From Verpa conica (lineage: Eukaryota > Ascomycota > Pezizomycetes > Pezizales > Morchellaceae): 64,000 bases of DNA. Both the position numbers and the translations under genes were made by a program. Numbering within the stretch: the stretch's first letter is position 1; every line of letters begins with the position of its first letter. Location of the stretch: the NCBI GenBank assembly GCA_033030425.1, contig JAUFSD010000019.1, positions 868,001-932,000 of the forward strand, read 5' to 3'. The notes under the pieces are model-generated. The model did no database searches, was not told the origin of the DNA, and saw only the letters and a program-made list of their open reading frames with translations. Positions 11,257 to 23,012 of the stretch are shown here, in pieces.

Positions 11257-13660
11257 TGTTTGTTTTGTTGTCCAATTTAAATAGGCCGTGTTTACCTGTA
11301 GTTGTTGCGGGAGAGCTATGTATGACGAGGTTAAGTTACGATACATATATAAATAAAAAGGTTGGTGTTTAGGATTAGTTGTTGGAGCAGGTGGCAGCAG
11401 CAGTACCTAATATTGATCTGCATGCCCCCCCGGGCGGGTAGCTGCGGTAGTGATTCGGCCGCTGGCAGATACGATGATCTTATCGCAAAAAATGAATCCG
11501 GCAGCGAGAAAAGCTTGAAGTAGGTCTCCGGTCTTCACTCGGGTATCCCTTGGCACGGGAAGAGGAGCGCAATATGCCGATGAGGCGGGCTCATTTTTTA
11601 CACCTGGCCACTCGTGGCAATGTAATATGCCTGTTTCAGCTCCCCGCCGTGACACAAAAACATTAGCTACCGAGGGTACCAACAGAGGCTCCATAGCGAA
11701 TTAATACGCGATGCAGAGCCGCCGGGGAATAATTTCCCTGGCCTCCCACTGGTAGTTGAGGGCTACACTCTTAATATCCCCGAAGCAGTGAGTACCTATA
11801 TCAGTAGTGGTAGACTTTGTAGGTATCTGAGTGGTGGTACAGAGCTGTATAGTATTATCTGATATGCATTATCGCACGTTGCTTGTTACCTAGGCAAAGG
11901 GGAAAAGCAACGTGTAACAAATCCCGGCCTCCGCTATGGGCGCCGTCTTACCGATTGAATCGACCTGGTTTTACCTTTATTTTCTTTTTGTTTTCACCCC
12001 TCCTTAACTTTCGCAATAATGTTATGACCCAGGGCTGGCACCTCGTTTGTGATTTCCTATCGTTTATCATACAATGTGTTATCCTAGGTTTTATAATAAA
12101 AAAAACGACCTTTTGAAGGGATCCTAGCTCAACCTATGATTTGCGCTTATCGATAACTGATACGCAAAAAACGAAACGTTAGCCAGTCGTTGCTTTATAT
12201 ATGCAAACGCAACTGGGGCTCGAAGGCTAGGATAGACCCAGCGGTAAGAGTGCTTATATGCTTGAAATAGATGTCCTTGAAGACGATGCTCTTGTTGCAA
12301 CTCACTGCCCAAATCCCATTACTGCGCGAACAAGGATATTACCAGTTTCGCCCTGGTCAACCGCCATATTGATGCAGGAGAACATATTCCCGGGCTGAAG
12401 TAGTTACGAAACTCCGATATCGGTAGGGATGCTGTTCTGGGGGGCAGTGAGGGCGATAGAGGAGCTAGCTGTAGCCCAGAGAATGCGTAAGAAAAGTAAA
12501 AAATTCAGGAGAAAGTTGGGGAAGGCGGTGAGAAAATGGCAGGAGCGATATGAGATTGCCGCTGGGCCGGTCAGGCGGAAGTAAGGTTATCTTTGAACTC
12601 CTCCATTCAAATCGGAGTGTTTACCGCGCTTTTGAAGGAATTCATTATAGCTTTACCTGCGGGGTACCCCCCACTTTTCTCTGCCGTTCGAGCATTTAAG
12701 TCCAGGTACGCTCCCTGGTCATGTTACAAATCAAGAAATCGCCACAAAACAATCCAGCCCTGCGTGATAGGGGCCACCGGCTTCAGTTTGACGGTTGAAA
12801 CCCCCGTAAGCCATGTTCCGCAGGTTTAGCTATTGCGCCTCTTGTGTGGAATTACGACCAATAGTGAAACTGTGTATAGGCTATTGCTGGGCTCAAAACA
12901 TGTTAGATCTACATACTTGCGAATATGGCGAGCATAGGTCGGCCCATTCCCTTGGTGATTAGGAATCAGGGTGAAGCTTCTAAGAGATGTGATCTATGAG
13001 GTAACGTACACGGTAGATCACTCGCAATTGAAAGCTTAAGGCGTCACACCAGATCTAGCAAAAATTACCCCTTGGATCTATAGCTTCGAGCTAGATCTCT
13101 AACTCCTTCTGTCACTCTTTTTAATGGTAATGCAAAGTGAGCGGACAATAGAAATTTGGGGCTTTCCATATTAGCAGCAGCCCGTCCCTAGTCGCATGTA
13201 CCCAGCCAAAGATATGCATGCCTATCTCTTAAAATCAGTATCCGGAAATTTAGTTCGTTCCCCCTTCAATTAGAATGCCTTAATGACTGAATAATTGGAC
13301 CAGGCTCTAATTTTTTTGGGGGGATAATTTGAACCCCCAGTAGTGTGTTCTTGACATCACCCCATTATCCGCCCTTCCCACCACTATTCCCACCACCCCA
13401 CGCACCACTCGTCAACCTCTACCACCCACGCATGACCTATCACTTCCCGCCCCTGGTTGTATAGAGCTATCCGTAGGTTACAAAGTACTCTGTATGTTAT
13501 ATTACAACCTTACTCTAGTACCTTATAATTCAAGCCGTAAAGGGCTAATTATAATACAGGTGTTCAACATAAGGGTTACACATTCTGGGATAACAACTCC
13601 GGAACTATGAAGGTATTTCCCAGAGTTCTAACTACACTGTGATTATTGCTAACATTGTAT
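11257..13660. other. Spacer, no gene seen
   Basis: After the SDR stop there is no frame with recognisable protein features. The open frame at 11407-11694 (minus) has no motif or splice support. GC content fluctuates and short palindromes occur, but no transposon ends were found until 13661. Confidence 0.4.
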
Positions 13661-13771
13661 TACAGTACAGTCGCCTTATAAGAATATGCAGCACGGCCCG
13701 GATAAGGGTTATTTTATGTGCATACTTTCCTATAAGCATAGCCGCTCTATAAGAATACGATTGCACTGTAT
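13661..13771. mobile_element. MITE-like element, TATAAGAATA family, copy 1
   Basis: A roughly 110-bp element with imperfect terminal inverted repeats. The left end reads TACAGTACAGTCGCC, then TTATAAGAATA; the right end on the other strand reads ATACAGTGCAATCG, then TATTCTTATAG. TA at both ends suggests TA insertion, as in Tc1/mariner-like or Fot1-like elements. It has no coding capacity. The termini and the TATAAGAATA core are shared with the element at 52055-52232. Confidence 0.6.
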
Positions 13772-15847
13772 AGGCCTCTGTATTACTTAGCCACAAGGTC
13801 ACACTTGGGTTTTCCGACAATACGCGAATTAATAGAGCTCTCACCCCCTAGCGCTGGCTAGGGTGATTCAATTCGGGATATATAGCCATCACTGGCCGAG
13901 GTGGGGTAAAAGTAGTGTAGGGAAAGCGGAGTGTCTAGAAACAACCTCTTTTTCCGCCTGTTCCCACGTAAAGGTGTATAAATACCGACTAGAGACTGGG
14001 TTTATCAAAGGTCGTGGTTTAGAAAGCGTCATAAGGCCCGCCACTATCCCCCTGTACACATTGCTTGGTGAGATGCGGGCCTTTATAAACCCGAGTGAGA
14101 TTACCGAACTACCGGGACTATTTATTGTCTAACTGATGACGGGATAGGATATGGAAATGAAGCTAATTGTTTCAACTGTGATGAAGATCGTCGCTGTCGC
14201 TATCAATCCCGACTCATGCAACTCGGTAAGCCGTAGTCCGTGTCGGGGAGTCTGTGGGATTTGTCAGTGGTCTCGGGCTCATCTATGCATGGGCGTAAAG
14301 TTGTTTAAGTAGAGTAGCATGCTTCTGGAACTTATTATAGGCACTGACGTCGTTGAGTTGTCTGCTCGGATGTCAATTTGTCCAGGTACCGATTGATGCC
14401 TGCCTCTTGAGAAGTATTAATTAGGGTTGTTATTATTGTTGATATAATACCAGCTTATAAGGGGGGTGAGTCGTAATGAAGCTATACACTAGTGATGTTT
14501 TGGCACCTGTTTTTCCATCACGTGGGACAGTAAGAGTGGACACATTAATCTCGATATTAAAAACACAATATCTTCGAGCACATAGTGAATGGATTCACCG
14601 CATATCTCATTGTATGTAGAAGTTGTATACACCCAACGGTAAAAGCTCCCTATGAGAGCACATTACTACGTGAACCAAACTCCTGGGAGCCGGCAGACAT
14701 CAACCTAAGGTTGATATAACAGCCGTTTCGGACAAAGGGCCCGGAAGAGGGTGTGGGCACACAGCTAAAGAAACGAAGCTGCATGCACAGTAGATGGGAA
14801 ATGTGATGGGGTGAATGGGTCGAACCCGTTCAGGACTAACCCAGGCTGCAGGAACGCTCCGAGAAGAATCCCTGCAGCAACTGACGCGGTACCTGATAGG
14901 CTAACCTTTCACTTCTGAGCACAACCTCAAACAAAACGGGATGGGAGCAGAGGAAAAGGGGAATGTTTTTTTCCAACATATTGAAATGCGCCCAGAGCGT
15001 GCACGACAGGTTCGCTGCTGCTTGTGCAGCGTGCAGAAGCTGGTTACCGAGGGCAACAGTCCTGGGGGGGGGGGCGAAAAAAGCAAAAAGGAACCTCTGA
15101 GAAAAAAGAACAAGATGCAAGGGCATGAACAGGGAATAGTGGGTGAGCAGTGACCATTGTCATCAACCAACCCCACGGCGCCCTTCGCCGTTAGGCCGCC
15201 TGATGAGCAAGGGAAGAGAGACCATCCCGCTTCAGGGCACAGGCTACTGAAGGTCTCGGATCCACAGATGGGGTGGATGGAGGGCCATGCGCGTCCGCTC
15301 TACTCTCCTCTAGGATGGGACCGAGCCCAACGCGAAGGAAGGGAAGGGTGGAAGGAGGAAGAGGAGCAGCAGCAGCACCAGCAGCAGCAGATAGTGGGCG
15401 AGAGATGAGCTGCTGCCCACCTGAAAGCGGTCGACTACCAAATAATCTGCCTAGCTTGGTACCGTGCCCAGGTTTTCCCTCCCAGGGCGGTGCGACGACT
15501 GACTGCTCTCGATTCCTCCCTTTCCTTTCCCTTTTTGCCCCCCCCCTCTGCTGTCTTTCCTTCATGCTCCCATAGCGATATTCTTTATCCCTCCGTACGT
15601 CGTCTCTGGCCAGGAACGCTTGTCACTCGAGCGTATCCCGCCTCACCAGACACGGTTCTGGCTTCCAACTAACCTACAGTCCTTTCTTCCATTCATATCG
15701 TGTCGTCTTTTTAGACTTCGCCTTATTGCTAGCCATCCCACAAAGGCCTTCTGAGGAGCTCCCTCTCTACGCTGCAGTTAACGTTTTTGTTTATTCATCT
15801 CTGATCAGCTTCGATCATTATTTACGACTTTCAATTGATTGCACAAG
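13772..15847. other. Spacer and leader region of the DENN gene
   Basis: Open frames overlap on both strands in 14836-15575 in a GC-rich, low-complexity stretch; none has a recognisable motif. Features worth marking are a ten-base G run (about 15065), a CAG-type trinucleotide run (15366-15390) and a CT-rich stretch (about 15510-15720) that probably belongs to the promoter and leader of the gene starting at 15848. Confidence 0.4.
15366..15390. repeat. CAG-type trinucleotide microsatellite
   Basis: Eight trinucleotide units, CAG with one CAC interruption, in the leader region of the DENN gene. Confidence 0.7.
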
Positions 15848-18800
15848 ATGCCTCCTTCACTTCGCAACCAGCCATCCTTCAGTCGTCCAAGAACCTCAGA
15901 TAGAGATGGCCGTCCCACTACGAGGGATGCTAATGACAACCCACTGCCTATCCCTAGCAGGACATCTTCCCTTCATAGCCGGATAACGCAGCCTATTCCT
16001 TCTACGTTGAATATGAAGATACAGCAGAGGACTCCAAAGACTCTTACTCACGCATATCTTGTATGTGGAGTGGGCAGAGAGCCATCTCAATGGGTCAAGG
16101 CTCCAACACCGTCCCAAGGAAAAATCACTCATATTAAGGGGGCTGTCAATCAATTCTGGCTGCCGGAGATTCTAGGGAGTAGCCCAAGGCTGGAACAAGA
16201 CAATGACATTGCGCGTGCTCTGCACGCTGCTATGAGGGTAGGTACAACTAAAAGTGGATTTTTTTGGTAATATTGAATTTTAGCTGATCGTGTTTCTAAA
16301 AATTAGGCTTGTTTCCCACATGATGTTGAGATCTGCACTGGACGTACCCAACCACATTGTGTTCACCACACTTTTGTGCTGCAACAGGACTCTTCTCACA
16401 CTCTATATGGAATTGCACTTCGGGTGTGGTCTAGGGCTGATGAAAAGCGTGCTGAGACAATCCGTGACCTCCGGAAACGGAATGAACCTGATTACTACGA
16501 TTCGCCTGAAGAGACTTACTGGATACCATATGCTCTGAGTTTCTTGTCTAGGTACCCATTGTTTAATCTTTTGGGTGACTATCTGAGGGGGATGTGGATT
16601 CATTGGAACAAAGCAACAAACCTGTTCCATGCTGAGTATGTTATTCTCAGGGATCTTTTGTTATAATTGGGAAACTAATGATGCTTTAGGGAGGTTTCAC
16701 GAATTTTGAGTTTCCCTGCTCCTCGCCTTAACGACCTTGTGCGTATCGATATGAAAGATTATGCTCTCTGCTACCAATTTCCTTCTTCACCAACAGGTTT
16801 CCAGAATGTAAGTATGTGTACTAATGGTTTCCGAGATAATCTTACTAACTGATTTTATAGTTCGCAATGTGGCCCCTTTTCTGTTGTCTGTCAATTCCCA
16901 ATATTGTGGGTGTAATTGAGGCTGCACTCTCCCCAACTCGCCGAGTGATTTTTGTCAGTCACTACCCAGCAATGCTTACTGCCGCTGCAGAAACAATTCG
17001 TTACTGCGTGAGGGTATATGAGTGGAGTGGGCTTTATGTTCCTGTAGTACACGCGCGTCATGCCAAGGATCTTGTGCAAGAACCTGGTCCGTACATTTTG
17101 GGTTTCACAGCCGAATGCCGAAGTCTTTTTACAGCGCCCAGCGATGCCCTTGTTATCGATCTGGATAGGAACTTTGTACTCACATCGTCACCACCAACTG
17201 CACTCTCCCAAGGTCAACGTAACAAATTAATCTCTCGTTTGACACAGGCTCTTCACGGCGATGTAGCAATTTCCGGTGTTCCTACACATCTCCGGTCGGC
17301 ATACGCTGGGGGGAAGCTTGTTCCTGCAGGTCAAATCATTGTCATGCGTGGAGAGGTAGAAAGTATCCAAGACCCTGAATGGTGGAATCAGGACGATGTT
17401 ATGTCTGTTCTAGACCATGTCTGTGAGAAGATGGGTCGTAATACTGGTATCAAGGCAATTTTTGGTGGAGCTGTCAAGAAGCCTTTGATGACCAAGGTAT
17501 CTCTACGACATCTTAATGAGATTGTTCGTGAAAGAAACCAGTACTCTCGTGATGCTATGGAGGCATGGCAAGATTTCATCAATCTCAAAGGACGCATGGA
17601 CACAGAGTTGCAGAAGGTTACCAAGAGAAATAACTTTCTTTTGGAGGAGGTCGAGAGCTGGAAACAGCAGGTAACTATTCTTAACAGATCCCTAGTGATG
17701 GATCATACTGACTATATAATAGTTCGAGAAATTCCAAGCCTTTGCAGCGCAGCTCACCAAAGAAGCGCAGGAACTCAAAGCAAAGATTGAGACACACAAA
17801 AAGGAGAATCGTAGGCTTGTCACTCTCATTGATCAGCAGAAGGCGGACTCTGCCAGTCTCACTCTACGCTTGGCTGGTACAGAGAAGCAGAGGGATGAGG
17901 CTCTCGAGGCTTTAGTAATGCAGCAGGAGATTGCTGAGCAGCTCGAACGTGAGCGCAAGAGGAATAAGAAGGACCTTGCTGCCCTTCATGATACCTCTGA
18001 GGCTATCCTCCGTCAACGAGATGAGGCTCAACGTGTGGTCATTCATCTCCGTGCTCTCATTGATGGGCAAGCTCATCACATGGAACACATCGTCCGTTCA
18101 TTGAATGACGCTCCAGAGGTTTCTGGATATATCGAAGGGTCTGTTGATGGTGACGATAACGAGAGTGGAGGTCAAGCAACTGTCCGGGCTACTCCTATTC
18201 CGTCTAGAAGATCATCACGTGCATCATCAAGAACTACATCACGCGCGAGCACTGTTGATGCTAGAGGGTTAGATGTTGAGGATGTCAATCCAGAGATGGA
18301 AAGGCGCTTCTTTAATAGCCCAACATACATGAGACGCTTCTCTCAGAACAGTGTTGCTGATGTTGCGGATCGTCATTTGCGAGATAAGACTGATGCTATT
18401 GCGGATATCATCAGAAATATTTCTGAACAGTGTGCTGCCGCTGTCGAAGGCCTTCACCTTGCCCAGGCCGCAGCAGCTCACGATAACCATTCCGTCTCGG
18501 ATTCCGAGGATGATGATGACCATGAATCAGTTTCCGAACACGACTCTCGCCCACAGAGTCATAGAAAAAGTAATGACAGTACTCACCTATTAAGCCCGAA
18601 CGACGCTCTTTCATCTATTCCACCAACTCCAGAACTCTCCCACCGGGCATCAACCGCCATGTCGATGGCTTCAACACTCTCACCAGAACGCCACTCTATG
18701 CAGTATCACGATATTGATATACCGACAAGGATTGTTGAGGCCGAAGATGCCGAAAGTGCGAGTAATGTCGAAGACTCCGAGCAGTACTTAGCTCTCCAGA

Positions 18801-18886
18801 AGGTGCAGAAGGAAAATGCTATTAAGAACACAGAAGGCATCATTAACAGGGCTGGGCTTAGAGTATCAGCATTCGGAACCGCTTAA
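15848..18886 (+). CDS. DENN-domain protein with C-terminal coiled coil
   Basis: DENN modules act as guanine-nucleotide exchange factors for Rab GTPases in membrane traffic; the partner Rab is not readable here. Exons 15848-16237, 16307-16635, 16690-16807, 16861-17670 and 17723-18886 give one frame of 936 residues. Residues 1-60 are basic and Ser/Pro-rich. Next comes a uDENN-like piece (THAYLVCGVGRE, then FPHDVEICTG). The central DENN hallmark is WPLFCCLSIPNIVGVIEAAL with RRVIFVSHYPAMLT. The PYILGFTAECR and LVIDLDRNFV segments are typical of the cDENN/dDENN join. After about residue 500 the chain becomes a long charged coiled coil, then a Ser/Arg/acidic low-complexity tail. The fungal members of this family with a coiled-coil tail are poorly characterised. 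The start codon is the first ATG in frame after a CT-rich leader. Confidence 0.88.
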
Positions 18887-21082
18887 GACCGCTTCTACTG
18901 GGGCGTTTATCGTTATGAGTGCGAATAGATCATTGGAGGAAGGGTAGGAAAGGGGTTTGTTTTGATATTATACCAGCGCATGTTTACCTTTACGCCTTTT
19001 TCCTAACTACTTATTGTCTAGCATATTTCTTTATGTATCGGTTTTTATTTTCTGAAAATCAGTCCCGGGATTGACAGGAATTTTTTGGGACTTCAGTACA
19101 ATATTACATGAGGTCTTCTCTTCTTTTGGTGTGTTGTTTATGATGTGGCCCTGGTTTATTTTACACTTCTCCTTGTAATTTGAGTCTTATTCTTTGGTTA
19201 TCCCGTCTATTTTTTCCCCGACGGGATGTTTTTTTTGGTCACCTCTTACATTGCTTCAGCGTGGGGTTCTGGAGCTATTCATTTCTGGTCGATGTTGTCT
19301 TTCATGATGTCTTGGGGGATACTTTTTTTTTCTTTTTTTTTCTCGGGAAGAGTTATTTATATTGCGGGGGATAGCTCTTTGTTAGCCTCCAGCCTGTTCT
19401 AAGACGCATAAAAATATGCTTCTTGCCTTTAGATCCACTGTATACACTAATTTCTTCAATTGACTGACTGTGCTCTGTAAATTGCAAAAGATGCCCCTGC
19501 ATCAAGTACTATTACTCGACTCAAGAACGTACAGGGATATTGTTATAGATGTCTATAACTTGCCACCGCCACTGATCCTGATTCCATAACTTATCTGCAG
19601 GTCTGTCTTTTCAGTGCCGATCAGGTGGGGTAGTAAGGTATACTGGGACTGTAGCCAGCATGGGTGGTGGATAAGCGGAGTGGAGGCCCCCGGTGAATAA
19701 CCAATAGTTAGGAGGTCTCCTATCGTATTTAGGTTAGAGACCGTTAGAAAAGGATCGTCCGTGTAAGGGTGTTTCCTGGGCAATGGTCCAGCATGAATAT
19801 AGGGGCTGGGGATGGTCCCTACAATAGGGTACCAGGGGGCTTTCATCCTCGCTAAGTTCTCAAACCCGGGGTATAAAACATGTAGGTCCCTATCCAACCA
19901 ATTAATCGCGATCACAGGCCACTAGGTTCATTTCACTCGGTTATATTTCCTTCTGGGTTATTTGTTTTGTGGGGTTAATACATTGGTTCACAAATTCTCA
20001 CTCGGCCAAATGCACCGAGCGCGGGAGTCCCTCAATAGGGAGGGGGGAGGCTACAGACCACCATTTACGGGGGATTGAACCATTCATGCAGTTATAGCTT
20101 AAAAGAGACATTCTAATGCTGCACTACATAGGGTTTGGATCTTGGTTGTGGGTAGTTGGTAGACTGTAACCTGTGGGTCCGTTGGTTTGAGCATTGTTGG
20201 TAGCCACAGGGATCCGGAACCACCAAGCTGTAATAATCGCCCCGTATGAAAAGCACTTGATAGGACTTAAAGTAGTATTCCTCTAATTCAATTCTAGATC
20301 AAGTTCAGAACCTTTAATAATTCTCGAAGTTAATTCAATGTTGATTATGGTGGTTGATTTGGTTGTTATGCACCTCAAAGGGGTTCGGATCCTTGTGACC
20401 ACCAACCGTATTAGGATGTGTCCTAGTTTACAACTTCTTAGGATAGTGGCGGGTGAGGGAGTAATTCTAGAACCGTCTCGTCACATCTTGCTCGTGAGGG
20501 TCTCGAGGGGGGTGGGAGGTAGGAAACTTTATGCTGATTCCTCACCTCACCTCGCCTATAACCTTTATCTTTATTATCCGTATGAAATGATTTATAGAAA
20601 TATAAACCTAGCTAATGAAAAAATTAGCAGGGGACGGGACGGTTTCGAGGTTTCGGGTGTCTACGCTTGATTCATGGATATAGGAGAAGATCTTTATGGT
20701 TGTACGGCGCTAGTGGTGGCTTAGGCTTGATACTAGGCCTAAACCCGGTGGTACATGTAGTTGTAGACCCACTGGGTTCGGCCTTCTTTTTCCTTTTTTC
20801 CGTTAATTTATTAGTTACACTGGTGCCGGCTTATGGCTATTGTTATAGAGTGGCCTAGGTCCTTCTTTTGACCTAGGCGTCGATGTTTGACATGTTCATA
20901 GGTCTTTTATGGATCAGGTTTTTATAGGGGGTGAATTGATGGTAGCCGATTTGATACCACCTATTATTTTATCACTCCGAATATTCTAAATCTGAGGTAC
21001 GCGAATCTATCGTTGAGAAAAGCAATAAGTCTGGTAATGGTAGTTAAGGTGTCAATGACAGAAACGTCTAGAATTGCGTGAG

Positions 21083-21090
21083 CACGTGAC
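21083..21090. promoter_or_regulatory. CACGTGAC E-box in the Psf3 promoter
   Basis: CACGTGAC, the core recognised by Cbf1/bHLH-type factors in fungi, lies 92 bases before the Psf3 start codon. Function is inferred from motif identity and position only. Confidence 0.35.
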
Positions 21091-21140
21091 TATGTGGGGT
21101 AAATCCTCCCTTGGCGACGTGGCAACGACTCCCAAGTTCA

Positions 21141-21146
21141 ACGCGT
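21141..21146. promoter_or_regulatory. MluI cell-cycle box (ACGCGT) in the Psf3 promoter
   Basis: ACGCGT, the MBF target that drives G1/S expression of replication genes in yeasts, sits 34 bases before the Psf3 start codon. The match between motif and target function makes it credible. Confidence 0.5.
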
Positions 21147-21174
21147 CTTTTCTGGGAGCTTAAACACCAGCACC

Positions 21175-21975
21175 ATGTCATACTACGACATTGACGCAAT
21201 TCTGACTGATGCGCAGGTATTTCAGAGGAGGGAGCTTCCTTCTACCTTATTGATACGTTTTGCTAATCAATTCACTGAAACGAAAAGAAAGTACCATGTA
21301 TTTTCGAGATCACAATTCCGGGGCTTGGCTACCTAGAGGGAAACTCAAATACTGATGTATGTAAGCCAATCTCTCTCTCTTCTGTGTTTCAAACCTATAC
21401 TCACTAATTTGGGGGGAAGTAACAGATTAAACAAGGTACACGAGTAGAGCTCCCACTATGGCTCGGTGAGATGCTAGGCGTAAGCCAAAGACTCGGCACA
21501 ATGACAAATGTCGTATCTCTCGATCTCCCCACAGCTCTGGGCCCCCGTATCCAGAACGCTCTTAAAGCAGATCCAACGACTGTAGACCTGCGTGCCCTTG
21601 CGTCGCATTATTACTCTCTCGGCGAGCGAATCTTAGGCTTGCTAGAAGAGGATGAGTTGGTGGATATATTGACAGAGGTACAACCCCCTTGCCGCGGAAG
21701 GCTGCTGTTGTATAGGACTAATGATCCTCTCAGACTTTTAAGAAACGAGCGGCAGAGATCGCGGATCATGCACATAATCCTGCAGGTGCGATCGGCGCTG
21801 GGAGTGGTGACTTCTTAAAAGGACTGGATGAAAATGAAAGACATCGTGAGCACACCGTTTTCCTTGTTATCCCTAGAGAGGGTCTGCTGAACATCAATTA
21901 GTGTTTCGAACAGCGCATGAAAGTGCAAAGGCCATCAAGCAGTTTCTTGCAGACCGTAATACTAGCAAAAAATAA
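21175..21975 (+). CDS. psf3: GINS complex subunit Psf3
   Basis: Subunit of GINS (Sld5-Psf1-Psf2-Psf3), which joins Cdc45 and MCM2-7 to form the replicative CMG helicase in the nucleus. Five exons: 21175-21216, 21288-21356, 21426-21677, 21734-21845 and 21902-21975, total 549 bases and 182 residues, the usual Psf3 size. The N terminus MSYYDIDAIL is the family signature. Next come a beta-rich B domain (PCIFEITIPGLGYLEG), the VELPLWLGEML motif and the helical A domain (ALASHYYSLGERIL). The last two exons supply FKKRAAEIADHAHN and the ending LFRTAHESAKAIKQFL. Introns are 49-71 bases. An ACGCGT box precedes the start, consistent with G1/S expression. The gene is convergent with the kinesin gene. 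Confidence 0.95.
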
Positions 21976-23012
21976 AATCCATAAAACAGACATTTTATTG
22001 ACCTTCACAATCTACATTTATCAATTCTCAGTTACGGTACATATTTGATTAATCACATGATACAAACTTAAGACCTCCTACATACTCCAATACCAACAAA
22101 ACACCTCCTCCAAAGACCCCCCAAAATACTAATGTTTTTATAAGAATAGAGGAAAAGAAAAAGAAAAGATAGCTTATTGATAATTGATATATATGTAGCA
22201 CCTCCAATACCGTAGGTCGAAACAAAAATAGAATACGTGCACTATAACAGTAAGATATGAGTTGTGACTTGAACCGGGGAATTGTAGTAAAAACACCATA
22301 AGGCTAATGAGCAATATCCACAGTAGGCGCAACACTAGCAGTAGAAGGAAGTTTGAGGTAGGTAATAGTTATAGGAATCACTCCATACAAAAAATAACAA
22401 AAACCGATAAACTTCGAGCCAAAGAACACATGACACCCTTCTGAAGCGAAATCCGAATTCCAACACCTTTAGCCTGTGCACAATGTTAGGAGAAACGAGA
22501 AAAAAACAAATAATTGTGAATATAGAACAAAGAAAGAAGAGCTCGAAAGACCAGTGAAGTGAGAATAAGATATAAAAGTTAAGAAGTCCCCCGTAGAAGG
22601 GCTATATGAGTAAGTAGTAAGTAGGTGAGAGTAGACTATGCATATGCTGTGGTAAAGTCGTTAAGGGAAGTCAACGTGTGCTGACAGGCATTTTCCCGTT
22701 TATTTTCCTCCTCGATCTCGCTGACCAACTTGGACAAACATTTCTCGGGAATAACGAAAATAGAACTCGTATCAAAAACAGGTAAAGCCACAAGCAGATA
22801 GAGGATAAAAGGGAAAAAATTCATCAAAATCACTTTCATCCACCCATGACCCCAAAAAGCAATAGAACCTAAATGAGAAACAAATAACGCAAAATGTGAG
22901 AAGAAAAAGAGGGTATAAAGACAAGAATAAAAAAGGAAATGGATATCTTTTTTTTAAAGCGAACAAACTCCGAAAGTAAAGGACAAATATTGACAGCAAC
23001 GAACAGATCAAT
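21976..23012. other. Convergent 3' spacer between Psf3 and the kinesin
   Basis: A/T-rich sequence between two stop codons, probably holding both 3' untranslated regions. No independent gene is supported; frames on the minus strand at 22636-23158 are not backed by motifs. Confidence 0.5.

Larger units (their letters stand above)
18887..21174. other. Spacer between the DENN and Psf3 genes
   Basis: The first few hundred bases are T-rich and probably the 3' end of the DENN transcript. Open frames at 19553-19915 (minus) and 20338-20858 (plus) have no family resemblance. One TACATGTA palindrome lies at 20752-20759. Short regulatory motifs near 21.1 kb are listed separately. Confidence 0.4.

Noticed and set aside
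11407..11694. 95-codon minus-strand frame
   Set aside because: No motif, no neighbour in the same direction, composition not distinct from the spacer.
14836..15575. Five overlapping open frames of 83-124 codons on both strands
   Set aside because: They lie in GC-rich low-complexity sequence, overlap each other, and have no motif; probably the promoter and leader of the DENN gene.
20338..20858. Two plus-strand frames of 63-110 codons
   Set aside because: Hydrophobic but without recognisable transmembrane family pattern or splice signals; likely chance frames.
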